Shown: one piece after another, positions 20,859 to 34,235 of the stretch
Layout: the number at the start of each line of letters is the position of its first letter
Position numbering within the stretch: position 1 is the stretch's first letter
NCBI GenBank assembly: GCA_964017045.1
Contig: OZ024799.1
Location: forward strand, 32,568,236-32,632,235
Reading direction: 5' to 3'
DNA: 64,000 nucleotides
Origin: Omphiscola glabra
Taxonomy: Eukaryota > Mollusca > Gastropoda > Lymnaeidae
Notes under the pieces: generated by a model
What the model was told of the DNA's origin: nothing
The model's input: only the letters and a program-made list of their open reading frames with translations
The model's database searches: none
Position numbers and translations under genes: made by a program

Positions 20859-21564
20859 GTATTTATGGCTTATGGTGTAATGGTGAGTTCAGTAGCGCGC
20901 AAAATAGAATTCCCGATAACTGCGCTATTTGAGATTCTTAAAAATACCACAAGTGCGTTTGGTGTGTACCATTTTCTTTTGTTTTATGGATATAGGCTCA
21001 ATATAAATAGTGTGTAATAAATCTGCGTCGTAAAATGTGGTCAGACATTAGATTGTTAATATAGTTCATGGGCTTGAAAAATATATATTTGTGGTGGCGT
21101 ACCTAAGGGGATCAGCACAATTTTGGATTCTTAATTATAAGGTGCGTCACTTGACTGCATGTATGTTTAGTAGATGAGAAGCTCACGCATTGTCACCGCT
21201 ATAGTTTGGCGGGCTATAACTAACTTTTGTTACAACAACAGAGAGTTTCTGCTTCCTAATAGTGACCTCATTTAAGCTTTTGCTTTCATTTTCCTTTTTA
21301 TTGGAAGCGCACGTGAAGTTTATCAATCTTAATTTATCAATGTTTATCGAGGTTATCAATTTTAAAATCTTTCCCCCGTATGAAGATATATTCATATATA
21401 ATTGTTATAAGCCAACATATATTATAAAAGCCATTGTCACATATAATGGTTTTAAGGCAGCATAATTATACAAGCCACGACAAAAACACAAGATGAATGA
21501 CGTTTGTTAGCACAATAAATGTTTGTTTACAAGACGTGTATGATATTTGTTATTTTGCTGCTCG
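20859..21564. other. Intergenic, nothing recognised
   Basis: AT-rich, unique by eye, without supported exons or repeats. Confidence 0.45.
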
Positions 21565-21902
21565 GAGATCAACATTACAAGTTTAATGTGACATCTGTAA
21601 GCGGCTTTTAGTTAAAACATCTCCCGATACTACTGTGTGTTCGCGTGAGATCAACCTTACAAGTTTAATGTGACATCTGTAAGCGGCTTTTAGTTAAAAC
21701 ATCTCCCGATACTACTGTGTGTTCGCGTGAGATCAACCTTACAAGTTTAATGTGACATCTGTAAGCGGCTTTTAGTTAAAACATCTCCCGATACTACTGT
21801 GTGTTCGCGTGAGATCAACCTTACATGTTTAATGTGACATCTGTAAGCGGCTTTTAGTTAAAACATCTCCCGATAATACTGTGTGTTCGCGTGAGATCAA
21901 CA
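21565..21902. repeat. 82 bp tandem repeat, about 4.1 copies
   Basis: The unit begins GAGATCAACCTTACAAGTTT and contains CATCTCCCGATACTACTGTG. Copies 2 to 4 are almost identical. It has the longest period of any array in the window. Confidence 0.95.
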
Positions 21903-23431
21903 CCCACGGCGTGAGCATCTTTGGATTAGTAAATGTTACAACAACAAAATATATATTCCATAAGATTCCCGTCTCATTAGATGCATGTGTTTGGAACCCG
22001 TATAGACTGTGGAATATCTGTTTTTAGCATCACTTACTTTAGTCTCGTCCCTTTCTCATGCTTAGATAACATAATGAAGTATCGGATCTCGTCCCTTTCC
22101 CGTGCTTAGATAACATAATGAAGTCTCGGGTCTCAGCTCTACCTCATTATTTGATGAAGTATTATTTCACGAAATCATTTGTCATCTAACTAATACAGGG
22201 AAAACATGGCAGCCGAACAAACGACTTAACAAATAGCTCATTTCTTCATATCTCATTTTTCTCAAGAAAAAGTATCCATGTTTTTTTTTTCTAAAACGTT
22301 AAGTCACAGACACCTCAGCAGGTTTAGAATGTCACCCCCAAGCTCCCACCCACACCCTTCCCCCCACAAAAAATATTTTAAAAATCCCCCAAACTTACCC
22401 CAGTACCTAACTCCAGTTTTCTTAAATTATGGGCAGCGAACACGTGCTCATTACTTCTACAAATATTGGCTCCCCACATTCTCTCAGCACGCCCGCTCGC
22501 TTTCCACAAACACAGCACCGCACCTTTACCGAAAGGTCATCGACATCCTGGTTTTCACTTACTTGAAAGGTGATCCCGATAATGTGTCCTTGTATTTCTG
22601 AACAGCGTGTTCCAAGTTTGTCAAGTGTTTTGACTTGATTTACCTTCTATTTAAAAACTTCCTCACTGAGAATAATCAACAATTCCAACTGTAATGAAAG
22701 TATCACACGGTAACGGAAAACGAAGAATAAGATTTTTTTTTTTTAAAAAAAAAGCCCAACAGTAGCGGCCACCAGGTTGTCCAGGTATTAAGTTGAAATG
22801 TATTGATGTTCAGGTGAGGGTAGTTTCAACTCTCCTTTCACCTAACGATGCCACCCGCACGTATCATCAATGCCGAGACGAACACGAGGTTTAAATCTCT
22901 TCCCCAGGTGAGTGTTCACCACGGTCTGCGCCAGTCGGGTCGCGACTGTCAAAAAAGAAAAAAACAGCCTCGCATAAAGAATGCATATCCATGTTGGCAC
23001 TCTCGGGATATCACTAACGCTTTTGTTATGGGAAGGAGGTGAGGATTGATGAAATTCGAGATAAGAAAGAAGAATTACAAAGTTAAACTGTCCGACAATA
23101 TCTTTTAGAATTATTGTTGTGGTCTGAACGGTTTTCGGTCGTTAACTGATTTATAGCACTGACTGAAACTCATCCCCATAAAAAAACACACAAAAATACT
23201 GCGCGCCTTCGGATATGAGCAGACGAGCCTCTTACTCTTACAGGACTCAACAGTTTCTACACACACCACCTCCTCCATGGTTTCTTTTAGTGAGAGGAGG
23301 GGGGGGGAGTTGCGGGTCACGCTCTTAGCACTCATGATTTCAAAACACCCAAGTGTTTTTTTTTCAGACTATCTCCTTGGGTTGGGGGGGGGGGGCGGGG
23401 CGGACAATTCAGATCTTTATTAAAGTTAAGA
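21903..23431. other. Intergenic, nothing gene-like recognised
   Basis: A 45 bp duplication at about 22040..22130 (CTTAGATAACATAATGAAGT twice). An open frame at 22278..22601 has no recognisable domain. Confidence 0.45.
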
Positions 23432-23594
23432 CAGAGAGGACAAAGGGGACAAATGTCCTCGGGCGCCAGACTAACAAGGGCGCAAAAAATGAGCTTTGAG
23501 GGTGTTTAATAGATCAATATAATGAGTTTCAGAGTCTGGGGGGGTTAAAATAAATCTTGTTTCATGGGCGCCAAACATTCTTGCTACGCCTCTG
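23432..23594. mobile_element. Decayed hAT MITE of the 4350/6574 family
   Basis: It starts near CAGAGAGGACAAAGGGG and contains the family words TCGGGCGCCA and GGGCGCCAAACATTC. It ends GCTACGCCTCTG at 23594. No target duplication is visible. A second hAT-like end, CAGTGGCGTAGAATAGG, begins at 23596, perhaps another copy inserted next to it. Confidence 0.65.
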
Positions 23595-26500
23595 CCAGTG
23601 GCGTAGAATAGGGGAGCAGATGGGATGGCCCACATAGGCGTCACTTTTTCTTTATGTGGAGATGCGGTATTTTCGGACAACTGGATAGTTTTTATCATAA
23701 CAGAAAGTGAGCCAAAAACATTGTCTCGCCCATGGTGCCACTAGGTATGGTGTCTATCGGTACCGAAATTGGCGATCACTTTTATCAGGTATAGTAGGTC
23801 AGAAATCGAGGGCGGCGAAGGCGCTTGGGTGGAAGTGGGGTATGGCGAGTTCTCTCCCTAGAAAAATTTTGATTATTTCAACATCAAAAAGTTCATTTTC
23901 GAGTATACCTAAATTCAGGGTTCTTGTTAGTCTTTTTGATCGGGGGAAGGAATTGTGTAAGCGAAGGGGGAGGCATTATGTGCCCAGTGCCATACATTAA
24001 CTGAATTCCCTCCAGTTGTGTCGTGCCCCCCCCCCCCCCCCCCCGGTTAATCATTTGGCGCAAGCTTCGATTCAAACCGGTAATGTATTATTGAGAAGCG
24101 TGAGGAAGGGGTGCAGAAATAAAGGTGCTGAAGACTGTCGTTTAAATTCGAAATGAAAGGATGCATTCTTTTGTGTATACTTGAATGCAGTATTTCTTTC
24201 GGATAATTTTGAGGGGGGGGGGTGGGCAATTGAGACATTTGGCTGGGAAACGCTAAAATTAGCCATAGAAACGATCACCCCCCCCCCCCAAGTACATCAC
24301 AAACTAAAATCATCCCATTTGTGTCACCCTTGACCATATGTTTTTGGTCCTATCTTATTCTCACCCATTAAATCGTTATGGTCCCCAGAATATTTTTGAT
24401 AAATTTAAATTGCAAGAACGAATTTTAGCACATACCTGAATTTAGTGTTGCAGCATTATACATTTAAATGGAGAGCAACGGAAGTGATGCCAGTAAAGAA
24501 TTTAGGTGCCACTTGACCTCGGGGTCATCGTGTCGGCTGCAGGTGGCCTCGGATATTTTAGGAGCTCAAATTTGTGATATGGATACAAATAAAAAAAAAA
24601 TATCAAATTTGAAAGCAATCTCAGGGAGGACAAAAACGAAAAGTGTCAGGAAGGGCTTCAAAAAGGTGAAGAAACAGCTCTGCTTGACATGATTGTGCTA
24701 TATAATTTATATCACTAAAATAGTTATGTGGCTTTTATTATTTTAATCTTTTTTTATTTTGTTTAAGGACTTAATTAACACGTGAACTTTTCCATAATAA
24801 AAAAACCTAATCATAACAATTTCTTCCAAATTAAGGTTTGTATCACAAAAGGCGCTTCTAATATCATTTCACATGTTGAACGCAAATGAAGCAAACCTAC
24901 TTATAATAATTATCCTTTGTTTCCAAGTTTTACCAAAGTCAAAAAGAAAAAACAAACAAACATTCTTTTGTAGTAAGGTCTACACATTTTTGTGAATTTT
25001 CAAAGCTCCTCTTTTTCGTTCTTTCTATAAATCGCACATTAAAGACAAACTTACGTTAAGAACACAAGAGATGTTTACAAAAGAGATCCTGTATTTATTC
25101 ATGTGTGATTTGATCTGGGAAAATCGTATAAAATTAAAGTATATATTTCCCAATATTCAGTTGATTGAAAAGGTTTATTTGGTATTTTAAACTACTATAA
25201 CTTTCTTTAGATCAATTACAAATCGCCTCTGCGATATAATTAAGCCTAATTTTGTTTCACCAAATAATTGCTTTTAAATTGATGATTTAGGAAAAAGCAT
25301 TGTGTCTATAACTAGTACGAAAGAAATGGAATTCACATGATAATCGAAATGCTCGTTTGTTCTAGCTTTCGTCTGGATTCTAAAAGATTATTTTTTAAAA
25401 ATGCGTGCAAATAGGTGGGACAAATTGTTAATGGTTGTGATATTAACAAAAGAACAGCCATTGGGAATTAATAATCTGGTCTCAGTTTTTTTTAAACTCT
25501 ATGTTCAGAAAACTTTTTTTTTTTTTTTTTACAAACTTAACACATTTATGAAATATAATTTGAAAACAGATTGAACATTTTTGATACTTAGCAAGATCTA
25601 TAGTAAAATAATTATAAAAATGAACATTTAGTCGTTTCCTATATAATATATATTTTCGTATTTTTGTGGCCTAATTTGTTTCATTAAGGGAGGGAGGGGC
25701 AGCGCCCGGAGAGAGGCCTGAAAGAAATACTGCACACGACGACAGCCAGAAATCTACCGGAAGTCCCTATAAGCTGATTATTCAGCTTCTACCAGCCTTT
25801 TCACGACAACCCTTATATTTAGAAAACATCCGCGGTGTAGGCCTGCATATAGTTGTTATTTAGGGGTTCTCAACCTATTTTTAGTAAACAAAAGACTCCC
25901 AGGTAATTCCTCTCATCTCGGGTTACAAACTTTAAGCTAGCGATTATTATTATTAATTTTTTGTTAAAATTTTTAGCAAGTCACAGATAGTCACAAAATG
26001 TCGTTTTATGCACGGACCTGTAAATTCTAGTTAGATGAATAAAATATAAGAACAGGTTATGCTAAACTTGAATTCATGGACAGGACAAAAGATTTTGACG
26101 TTTCGGCATAGAACCTTCATCAGAAAACAAGACAAAAAGACGGATAGCGAGTAATAAATGACAGTAAAAAAAAACCTTTAATTTCCATATTTTGTTTGCC
26201 GGAAGTAGGATAGCAGGAAGTTAATTGAACAGGTTCTCCGACGTTTCCAAGTAACGTCCACATTTATATAGAAGCAAAGTGACCCTTAACACGGTATAAT
26301 TGGATAAAATAAGACTCCTAGAATTTAACACTAATTGGGACCCTTATACCGTTGTTTAGGTGTGCTGAAATTTCAAAAATATTTGGAATTTAAAAATCAA
26401 ATTGGATAAAATTGTGAAATAGTTTGAAGAACATACCAATTTTTTTTTCTGGTCCTGGCACTGTCGCCAACTTGAACTCGCCCAACCGCCTTTCCAGTAG

Positions 26501-28059
26501 AAGTGGACAAAGTTTGAATGCTTTCCTTCACTACTGACGTCATCACCACCAGTGATCGCCAAAGCTTAAACATTTCATTAAGAAACTTAGTGTTGACATT
26601 TTAGTACAGGGGTTCTTAACTTCTAATCCTTTTTTAAAATTTGTTAAAAACGTTACTCATTATTACTCACGCATCTCCGACAATGTTTCGATAGCGAATG
26701 TACACTATTTTATTTCCTTCAAATTGTTCAGTGCATTTACAACTTGTTATGATTTTAAATATTTTTTTTTTTTAAGTTTTAAGATGCTCTTGTCATTCTT
26801 TCACATTTAAAAAAAAAAAAACTTTCACACCGAAGTAGTGACCAGTTTGTGTGTGTTTATTTCATAGAATTATTACAATGTTTTATTATTTAAGACTGAT
26901 GTAGTGACCAGTTTTTACGTGTTTATTTTATGTATATATTATGATTATTATTATTACTATTTATTCGTTGATTATTTGTTTGGCCTGGCGTGGACGTGTA
27001 GCGTATATCGTTGAGCATAGTGCCAAGGGAATATTGTTATGGCCCAGTCCCCGCGTGTAGACTTTGATGACCTCAGTTTGGGATCAAAGCCGAGTTATAT
27101 CGTAGAGTTATCTCCTCTTTTGTTGTTTTCATGTCGTCACCAATTGACATGACGCAGGATTCCACCACAGCAAAGAAAAGATGTTTCAAAATGGAGATTG
27201 GAATCTAAACCCCAACAATCAAGGAGATCTATGGAAAATTTAGATACGATCTGGCCTTTCTCTCTTTTGTTCTATGTATCTCTCTCCCCCCTTCTCTCTC
27301 TCTCTCTCTCTCTCTGTATCTCTCTCCCCTTCTCTCTCTCTATCTGTATCTCTCTCTCTCTCTTTTTCTAGCCACTTATTTTTCAAATGTTCAACTATTT
27401 TGTCTACCACATTAGATATTCATATATTCCATGAGAGCAAACTCTCCGGGCCTAGCGGAGTCTCTAGCAATTTAAACTCGATGACATTAAAATGACATTA
27501 AACATAACGCTCATGTCATCGGACCAAACCCACATACACACAAAATTGAATGATCTTCTTTTTTTTTCTTAACATGCAGAATGTAACTCATTACATGACA
27601 AAGTGAGATAAACAAAATAAGGTACACAAAATAAGCTTAACAAAATATAAGTATTTTATCCTCAAATAGTTGTCTTTCAACAAGAAGGACACAATAGTAC
27701 AGTATACAGCATACAGGGTACAGCATACAGAACCTCTTGAACATTTTCTAACATTTACCACTCCACCATTATCCCCAAATCCACCCACCCACCCCCCTTT
27801 CTTTTATTGGACAGATTACAAAAGAAAGTCTCATCTTTTTCTTTCCTTAGTCTATATTCCCCCCCCCCCCCCCCGCCAAATAGTTGTTCCCTTTCCTGTG
27901 CCAGATAGCGGAATAAATGTTTATATTCTTTCAACACAGGCATTGTTCTATCAAACGGAATGAACGACTCGTTTGCCATCACGTCAAGCCATTAGGAGGT
28001 CACAAGGAGCATTGAGCGAGATGGGGTCAGCGTGACCTCCATGGTGGGGGTTTCAGAAC
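23595..28059. other. Intergenic, 4.5 kb without recognised genes
   Basis: It contains poly-C tracts (about 24027 and 24280), CT microsatellite at about 27285..27365, and long A/T runs. A 74-codon open frame at 24468..24692 has a basic C-terminus but no recognised domain or splice support. The word GACGTTTCGGC...CCTTCATCAG near 26098 resembles terminal words of some retroelements but was not pursued. Confidence 0.45.
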
Positions 28060-28255
28060 GAGATGAAGGGGAATTAAACTGAACGTTGTGAAGTGGACAG
28101 GGGGCAAGCGGATATTTAGGTCAACAGATGAAGTTAAACTGAAGATGGTGACGTGGACAGGGGACAAGCGGATATATTGGTCAACAGATGGCGTTAAACT
28201 GAAAGTTGTGAAGTGGACAGGGGACAAGTAGATATATAGGTCAGCAGTTGGAGTT
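28060..28255. repeat. ~64 bp tandem repeat, 3 copies
   Basis: Units share GTGAAGTGGACAGGGG and TTAGGTCAACAGATG. Moderately diverged. Confidence 0.85.
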
Positions 28256-28384
28256 ATTTCTAGGTTTTACTTTATTTACTCAGCATGCAGATATAATTAA
28301 ACTTGTTTGGCACGTCTGACCTACACACCCAATCTACAGGCGACCCTACACGTCCATCCTACACGTCCACCTCACCTTGTATAT

Positions 28385-28530
28385 CTCAGGTTTTTCTTTA
28401 GTATAACATCTTACTTTGCTGATAAGAAGTCTGTATATCTCAGTTTTTTTAGTATAACATTCGTTTTTGCTGATATGAAGGCTGAATATCTCAGTAGTTT
28501 TGGTATAACATCCCACTTTGCTGTAATGTT
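28385..28530. repeat. ~60 bp degenerate tandem repeat, 2.5 copies
   Basis: Units share ATATCTCAG, TAGTATAACAT and TTTGCTGATA. Confidence 0.75.
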
Positions 28531-28574
28531 TTAAAAAATAAGAGCTATTTCCACTTATTCTCTTAATTTTCATT

Positions 28575-29446
28575 AAGCTCTAACATTCTATCAATATCTT
28601 CGTTCTAACATTCTATCAATATCTTAGTTCTAACATTCTATCAATATCTTAGTTCTAACATTCAATCAATATCTTAGTTCTAACATTCTATCAATATCTT
28701 AGTTCTAACATTCAATCAATATCTTAGTTCTAACATTCTATCAATATCTTAGTTCTAACATTCTATCAATATCTTAGTTCTAACATTCTATCAATATCTT
28801 AGTTCTAACATTCAATCAATATCTTAGTTCTAACATTCAATCAATATCTTAGTTCTAACATTCAATCAATATCTTAGTTCTAACATTCAATCAATATCTT
28901 AGTTCTAACATTCAATCAATATCTTAGTTCTAACATTCAATCAATATCTTAGTTCTAACATTCAATCAATATCTTAGTTCTAACATTCAATCAATATCTT
29001 AGTTCTAACATTCAATCAATATCTTAGTTCTAACATTCAATCAATATCTTAGTTCTAACATTCAATCAATATCTTAGTTCTAACATTCAATCAATATCTT
29101 AGTTCTAACATTCAATCAATATCTTAGTTCTAACATTCTATCAATATCTTAGTTCTAACATTCAATCAATATCTTAGTTCTAACATTCTATCAATATCTT
29201 AGTTCTAACATTCAATCAATATCTTAGTTCTAACATTCTATCAATATCTTAGTTCTAACATTCAATCAATATCTTAGTTCTAACATTCAATCAATATCTT
29301 AGTTCTAACATTCAATCAATATCTTAGTTCTAACATTCAATCAATATCTTAGTTCTAACATTCAATCAATATCTTAGTTCTAACATTCAATCAATATCTT
29401 AGTTCTAACATTCAATCAATATCTTAGTTCTAACATTCAATCTATA
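28575..29446. repeat. 25 bp minisatellite, about 35 copies
   Basis: The unit starts CTTAGTTCTAACATTCAATC. Copies differ almost only by CAATC versus CTATC. The CTATC variant is concentrated at the left end and in the 29130..29250 block. Confidence 0.97.
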
Positions 29447-29704
29447 TGTTTTATATAAACCCGATATCGCATGTAAAGTCGATGCTATTCTTAATCTAAT
29501 CCTCTTCTAAATATAATCGTATCTACATCAGGATTAATGTATAAAAAAATAATTCAACTTTGGCATGGCTTTCAAACTTTTTCATTGATAATTACCGTAC
29601 TTAAAGTAATAACAAACATATTCTTTAAAACTTGATGGCATCAATCTTTGGAAGAAACATCGTATCATCAGCATGATAACATAAAATTATGCTTGCATCA
29701 GTGG

Positions 29705-30085
29705 GCGCGACTATGAGACCGTATTTGACAAAACAATGAGTTTTGAGACTGTGAGGCCGCATTTGACAAAACAATGAGTTTTGAGACTGTGAGACCGCAT
29801 TTGACAAAACAATGAGTTTTGAGACTGTGAGACCGCATTTGACAAAACAATGACTTTTGAGACTGTGAGACCGCATTTGACAAAACAATGAGTTTTGAGA
29901 CTGTGAGACCGTATTTGACAAAACAATGAGTTTTTAGACTGTGAGACCGCATTTGACAAACCAATGAGTTTTGAGACTGTGAGACCGCATTTGACAGACC
30001 AATGAGTTTTGAGACTGTGAGACCGCATTTGACAAAACAATGAGTTTTGAGACTGTGAGACAACATTTACAAACCAATGAGTTTT
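29705..30085. repeat. 38 bp minisatellite, about 10 copies
   Basis: The unit begins GTGAGACCGCATTTGACAAA and contains ATGAGTTTTGAGACT. Low divergence. Confidence 0.95.
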
Positions 30086-30374
30086 GAGCAACGTGGAAAA
30101 TATGTTATCCAACTTTTTCTGCCCCTTTAGCTGTCAGAATCTAAAGAAAGTATATTTAAAGTATCAGTGAACAGTAATATATATATTATTGAACTTTTCA
30201 GTCCTACTGCGTTACCAATGAAATCAGTAGACAGAGACATGAACCAATTAATCAAGGCACCCAAATCAAACTGACCAGAAAACCATCGAAATCCAATCAA
30301 TCAGTAAACTATCCCAACCATCACCTACCATTAACACATTCCATGCCACTCACGCAAACCGGCAAACCAAGCAA

Positions 30375-30735
30375 ATCATACTGACCAGCAAACCATCCCA
30401 ATCCTACTGACCAGCAAACCATCCCAATCCTACTGACCAGCAAACCTTCCCAATCCTACTGACCAGCAAACCATCCCAATCCTACTGACCAGCAAACCAA
30501 CCCAATCCTACTGACCAGCAAACCATCCCAATCCTACTGACCAGCAAACCATCTCAATCCTACTGACAAGCAAACCATCCCAATCCTACTGACCAGCAAA
30601 CCTTCCCAATCCTACTGACCAGCAAACCATCCCAATCCTACTGACCAGCAAACCATCCCAATCCTACTGACCAGCAAACCATCCCAATCCTACTGACCAG
30701 CAAACCATCCCAATCCTACTGACACACAATACATC
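30375..30735. repeat. 26 bp minisatellite, about 14 copies
   Basis: The unit begins AATCCTACTGACCAGCAAAC. Low divergence. Confidence 0.95.
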
Positions 30736-31171
30736 GCAATCATTAATTGGGCAGATGTTTCCTAACCCTTCACACAGGCACATTTTTTTCCTTCGCCCAT
30801 TGTCCAATAAGCGTCGCCACACCCCCCTTACATACATACTTTTTGTTTTTCTTTCCCCATCCTCTAACTTCCCTACCCTCTAGCACCCCTCCGCCAAACT
30901 TACAACTGTTATCTCAACGGCTTTAGGAGCAGGTAGGGAAGACTGAGTGAAGCGGCATATCCAGCGGTGGCACCAACACCCCCTCCCCCCAACCGAAGTT
31001 GAGCTGGCCACCAATTGTTTGTAGATCAAAGATCGATCCCTGTTGGTCTCGGTGCGGTTTCAAATACAACAGATCATTGTCTCGGCGATGGATGGGACTA
31101 CAAAAAAAAATAAAAAAAATAAAATAAAAAAAAAAAAAAGAAGAAAAATCACGACCATAAGACGGCGGTGC

Positions 31172-32295
31172 GCAACCTCGGGGGCCATGAACACAACCTC
31201 GGGGGCCATGAACACAGCCTCGGGGGCCATGAACACAACCTCGGGGGCCATGAACACAGCCTCGGGGGCCATGAACACAACCTCGGGGGCCATGAACACA
31301 GCCTCGGGGGCCATGAACACAACCTCGGGGGCCATGAACACAACCTCGGGGGCCATGAACACGGCCTCGGGGGCCATGAACACAACCTCGGGGGCCATGA
31401 ACACAACCTCGGGGGCCATGAACACAACCTCGGGGGCCATGAACACAGCCTCGGGGGCCATGAACACAACATCGGGGGCCATGAACACAACCTCGGGGGC
31501 CATGAACACAGCCTCGGGGGCCATGAACACAACATCGGGGGCCATGAACACAACCTCGGGGGTAATGAACACAGCCTCGGGGGCCATGGACACAGCCTCG
31601 GGGGCCATGAACACAACATCGGGGGCCATGAACACAACCTCGGGGGTCATGAACACAGCATCGGGGGCCATGAACACAGCCTCGGGGGTCATGAGCACAA
31701 CATCGGGGGCCATGAACACAGCCTCGGGGGCCATGAACACAACCTCGGGGACCATGAACACAGCCTCGGGGGCCATGAACACAGCCTCGGGGGCCATGAG
31801 CACAACCTCGGGGGCCATGAACACAGCCTCGGGGGCCATGAACACAACCTCGGGGGCCATGAACACAACATCGGGGCCATGAACACAACCTCGGGGGCCA
31901 TGAATACAAACTCGGGGGCCATGAGCACAACCTCGGGGGCCATGAACACAGCCTCGGGGGTCATGAGCACAACATTGGGGGCCATGAACACAACCTCGGG
32001 GGTCATGAGCACAACCTCGGGGGCCATGAACACAACCTCGGGGGTCATGAGCACAACCTCGGGGGCCATGAGCACAAACTCAGGGGCCATGAACACAATC
32101 TCGGGGGCCATGAACACAACCTCGGGGGTCATGAGCACAACCTCGGGGGCCATGAACACAACCTCGGGGGTCATGAGCACAACCTCGGGGGCCATGAACA
32201 CAACCTCATGGGCCATGAACACAATCTCAGGGGCCATGAGCACAACCTTGGGGGCCATGAGCACAACCTCGGGGGCCATGAGCACAACCTCGGGT
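31172..32295. repeat. 21 bp GC-rich minisatellite, about 53 copies
   Basis: The unit begins AACCTCGGGGGCCATGAACA. Variants are AGCCTC, AACATC, GGTCATGA and GAGCAC. The right third is enriched for alternating GGTCATGAGC and GGCCATGAAC units. It is open in most frames (up to 377 codons) by periodicity. The ends resemble hAT termini: CGGCGGTGCGCAACC at 31163 and GAGCACCACTG at 32409..32419. Confidence 0.95.
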
Positions 32296-32784
32296 CCTTA
32301 ACCTATTGGGAGGAGAGTACGGTGAGGGCGTCACAATGTGTTTTACTTCAATGGATACTCACTGATGAAGTAATTCATCGTTGGGGGTTACGACCATAGT
32401 AACAGTTTGAGCACCACTGCTTGTGTCCATCCGTGACTTCCATTTCAAACATGTTCCTGTTACATAATGTGACACTCATCTCATCTCAATTTTGCAACAT
32501 ACCTACTGCCAACCTTACATTCAGGCATACGTTTGTGGTCGCTAAATGGTAGATATTCCTCGCATCTCAATTTTCTTTCAAAATTTACCCATTACCATTC
32601 TTTCGTTAAGGGACGCGTTGTTAGTAGTTAAAGATTTCATGGCAGAAATTTTTCTCAGCTATAGTTTTTTTATTTCCAGATTCGGTTAGAGGCTAAAAGT
32701 GTGTCTCTCGTTTTAGTTTTTGGGATGCTAAAGCAATTACAAAACTCTTCATGATTTGACGTAACATTTGTCCACTTTCTCAAA

Positions 32785-33320
32785 ACACATCTCAAAAACA
32801 CCACAAAAACATCACAAAAACATCACAAAAGCATCACAAAAACATCATAAAAACATCACAAAAACATCACAAAAACATCACAAAAACATCACAAAAACAT
32901 CATAAAAACATCACAAAAGCATCATAAAAACATCATAAAAACATCATAAAAACATCATAAAAACATCACAAAAACATCACAAAAACATCACAAAAACATC
33001 ACAAAAACATCACAAAAACATCACAAAAACATCACAAAAACATCACAAAAACATCACAAAAACGTCACAAAAACATCATCACAAAAACATCATAAAAACA
33101 TCATAAAAACATCATAAAAACATCACAAAAACATCACACAAACATCACAAAAACATCATAAAAACATCATAAAAACATCATAAAAACATCATAAAAACAT
33201 CATAAAAACATCACAAAAACATCACAAAAACATCACAAAAACATCACAAAAACATCACAAAAACATCACAAAAACATCACAAAAACGTCACAAAAACATC
33301 ATCACAAAAACATCAGAAGC
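32785..33320. repeat. 11 bp minisatellite ATCACAAAAAC, about 48 copies
   Basis: CACAAAAA and CATAAAAA variants occur in blocks. The marker AACGTCACAAAAACATCATC occurs at 33061 and 33284, so a block of about 223 bp has been duplicated. Confidence 0.95.
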
Positions 33321-33934
33321 TTAAATTAAAGAGCCACAGTGAAACGCTTCACAATTCAAAGGAGTGAGTCAAGAAATTGACACACGTTTCTTCATTGGAA
33401 TTCATATCAGGTGTCAATACATTGAACAGCGACACAACTTGAGTCTTTGCCTTTACATTGAACTTTAAAAAAAAAAATGATTCTTAGTATGCGAATTTAA
33501 GTAGAAATATTCATTCAATAAAATATTCTGAAAACTCATAATCGACTTACAAAATATATTCATCATTAGTCCATGTTTCCACCAAATTGTGTTGAGAGCA
33601 GGCATCAACAGTGGACTACTCTCTCTCCCTCTCTCGCTCTCTCTCTGTATGTCTCTCTCTCTCTCTCTCTCTCTCTTTCTATCCACGGCTTACTTAAACA
33701 GACGTGTTACCAACCAGCGGGCGAAGGCAATCAAAACACGCGATAACGACAAGGGGGATGGGGGGTAGATAATGATGATGAAGATTATGACGTCCGTAAT
33801 GAGCCGTCTCACCATAGGGAAGAGAAGCCTCTTGGTAAATAACGCCTCAACGCGCCCTCGCAAGACGATACTGTAAACACGGCCTCCAGTTTGTTATCGC
33901 CGGGCGCTCCGTTGCGCGGCTGGTGATAGTCTGA
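33321..33934. other. Intergenic with CT microsatellite
   Basis: A CT/CTCT tract lies at about 33620..33680. No exon recognised. Confidence 0.45.
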
Positions 33935-34235
33935 TAGATACCATAGCTCATTTAGCATCTTAGTTATATGTGTCTGTCAAATATCATCTAATTAAATGCT
34001 TTCCATCTACAACATAATTTAGCATCTTTGTTATAGGTCTTACAAAAAAATCTTCGAATTTAGCATCTTAAGACAGGACTAACAATGCCAGCTAATTTAG
34101 CATCTTTTTAGACGTCTGAAAAAAAGCTTCAAGTTTAGCATCTTAAAGGTAGGACTGACAATAGCAACTAATTTAGCCTCTTTGTCAGACGTCTGACAAT
34201 CTGAGCAATCGGCCAATTTAGCCTTTCATTTATTA
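33935..34235. repeat. Degenerate ~55 bp repeat with TTTAGCATCTT core
   Basis: Six or so irregular copies share TAATTTAGCATCTT followed by an AGACGTCTGACAA-like half. Old and diverged. Confidence 0.7.

Noticed and set aside
22278..22601. 107-codon open frame
   Set aside because: No recognisable domain, proline/serine-rich low complexity and no splice-site support.
24468..24692. 74-codon open frame with basic C-terminus
   Set aside because: Not matched to any family I know, and no neighbouring exon or regulatory signal supports it. Left as an unexplained open frame.
30923..32301. Open frames of 335, 377, 279 and 268 codons
   Set aside because: They result from a 21 bp unit (seven codons) that is free of stops in most frames on both strands.
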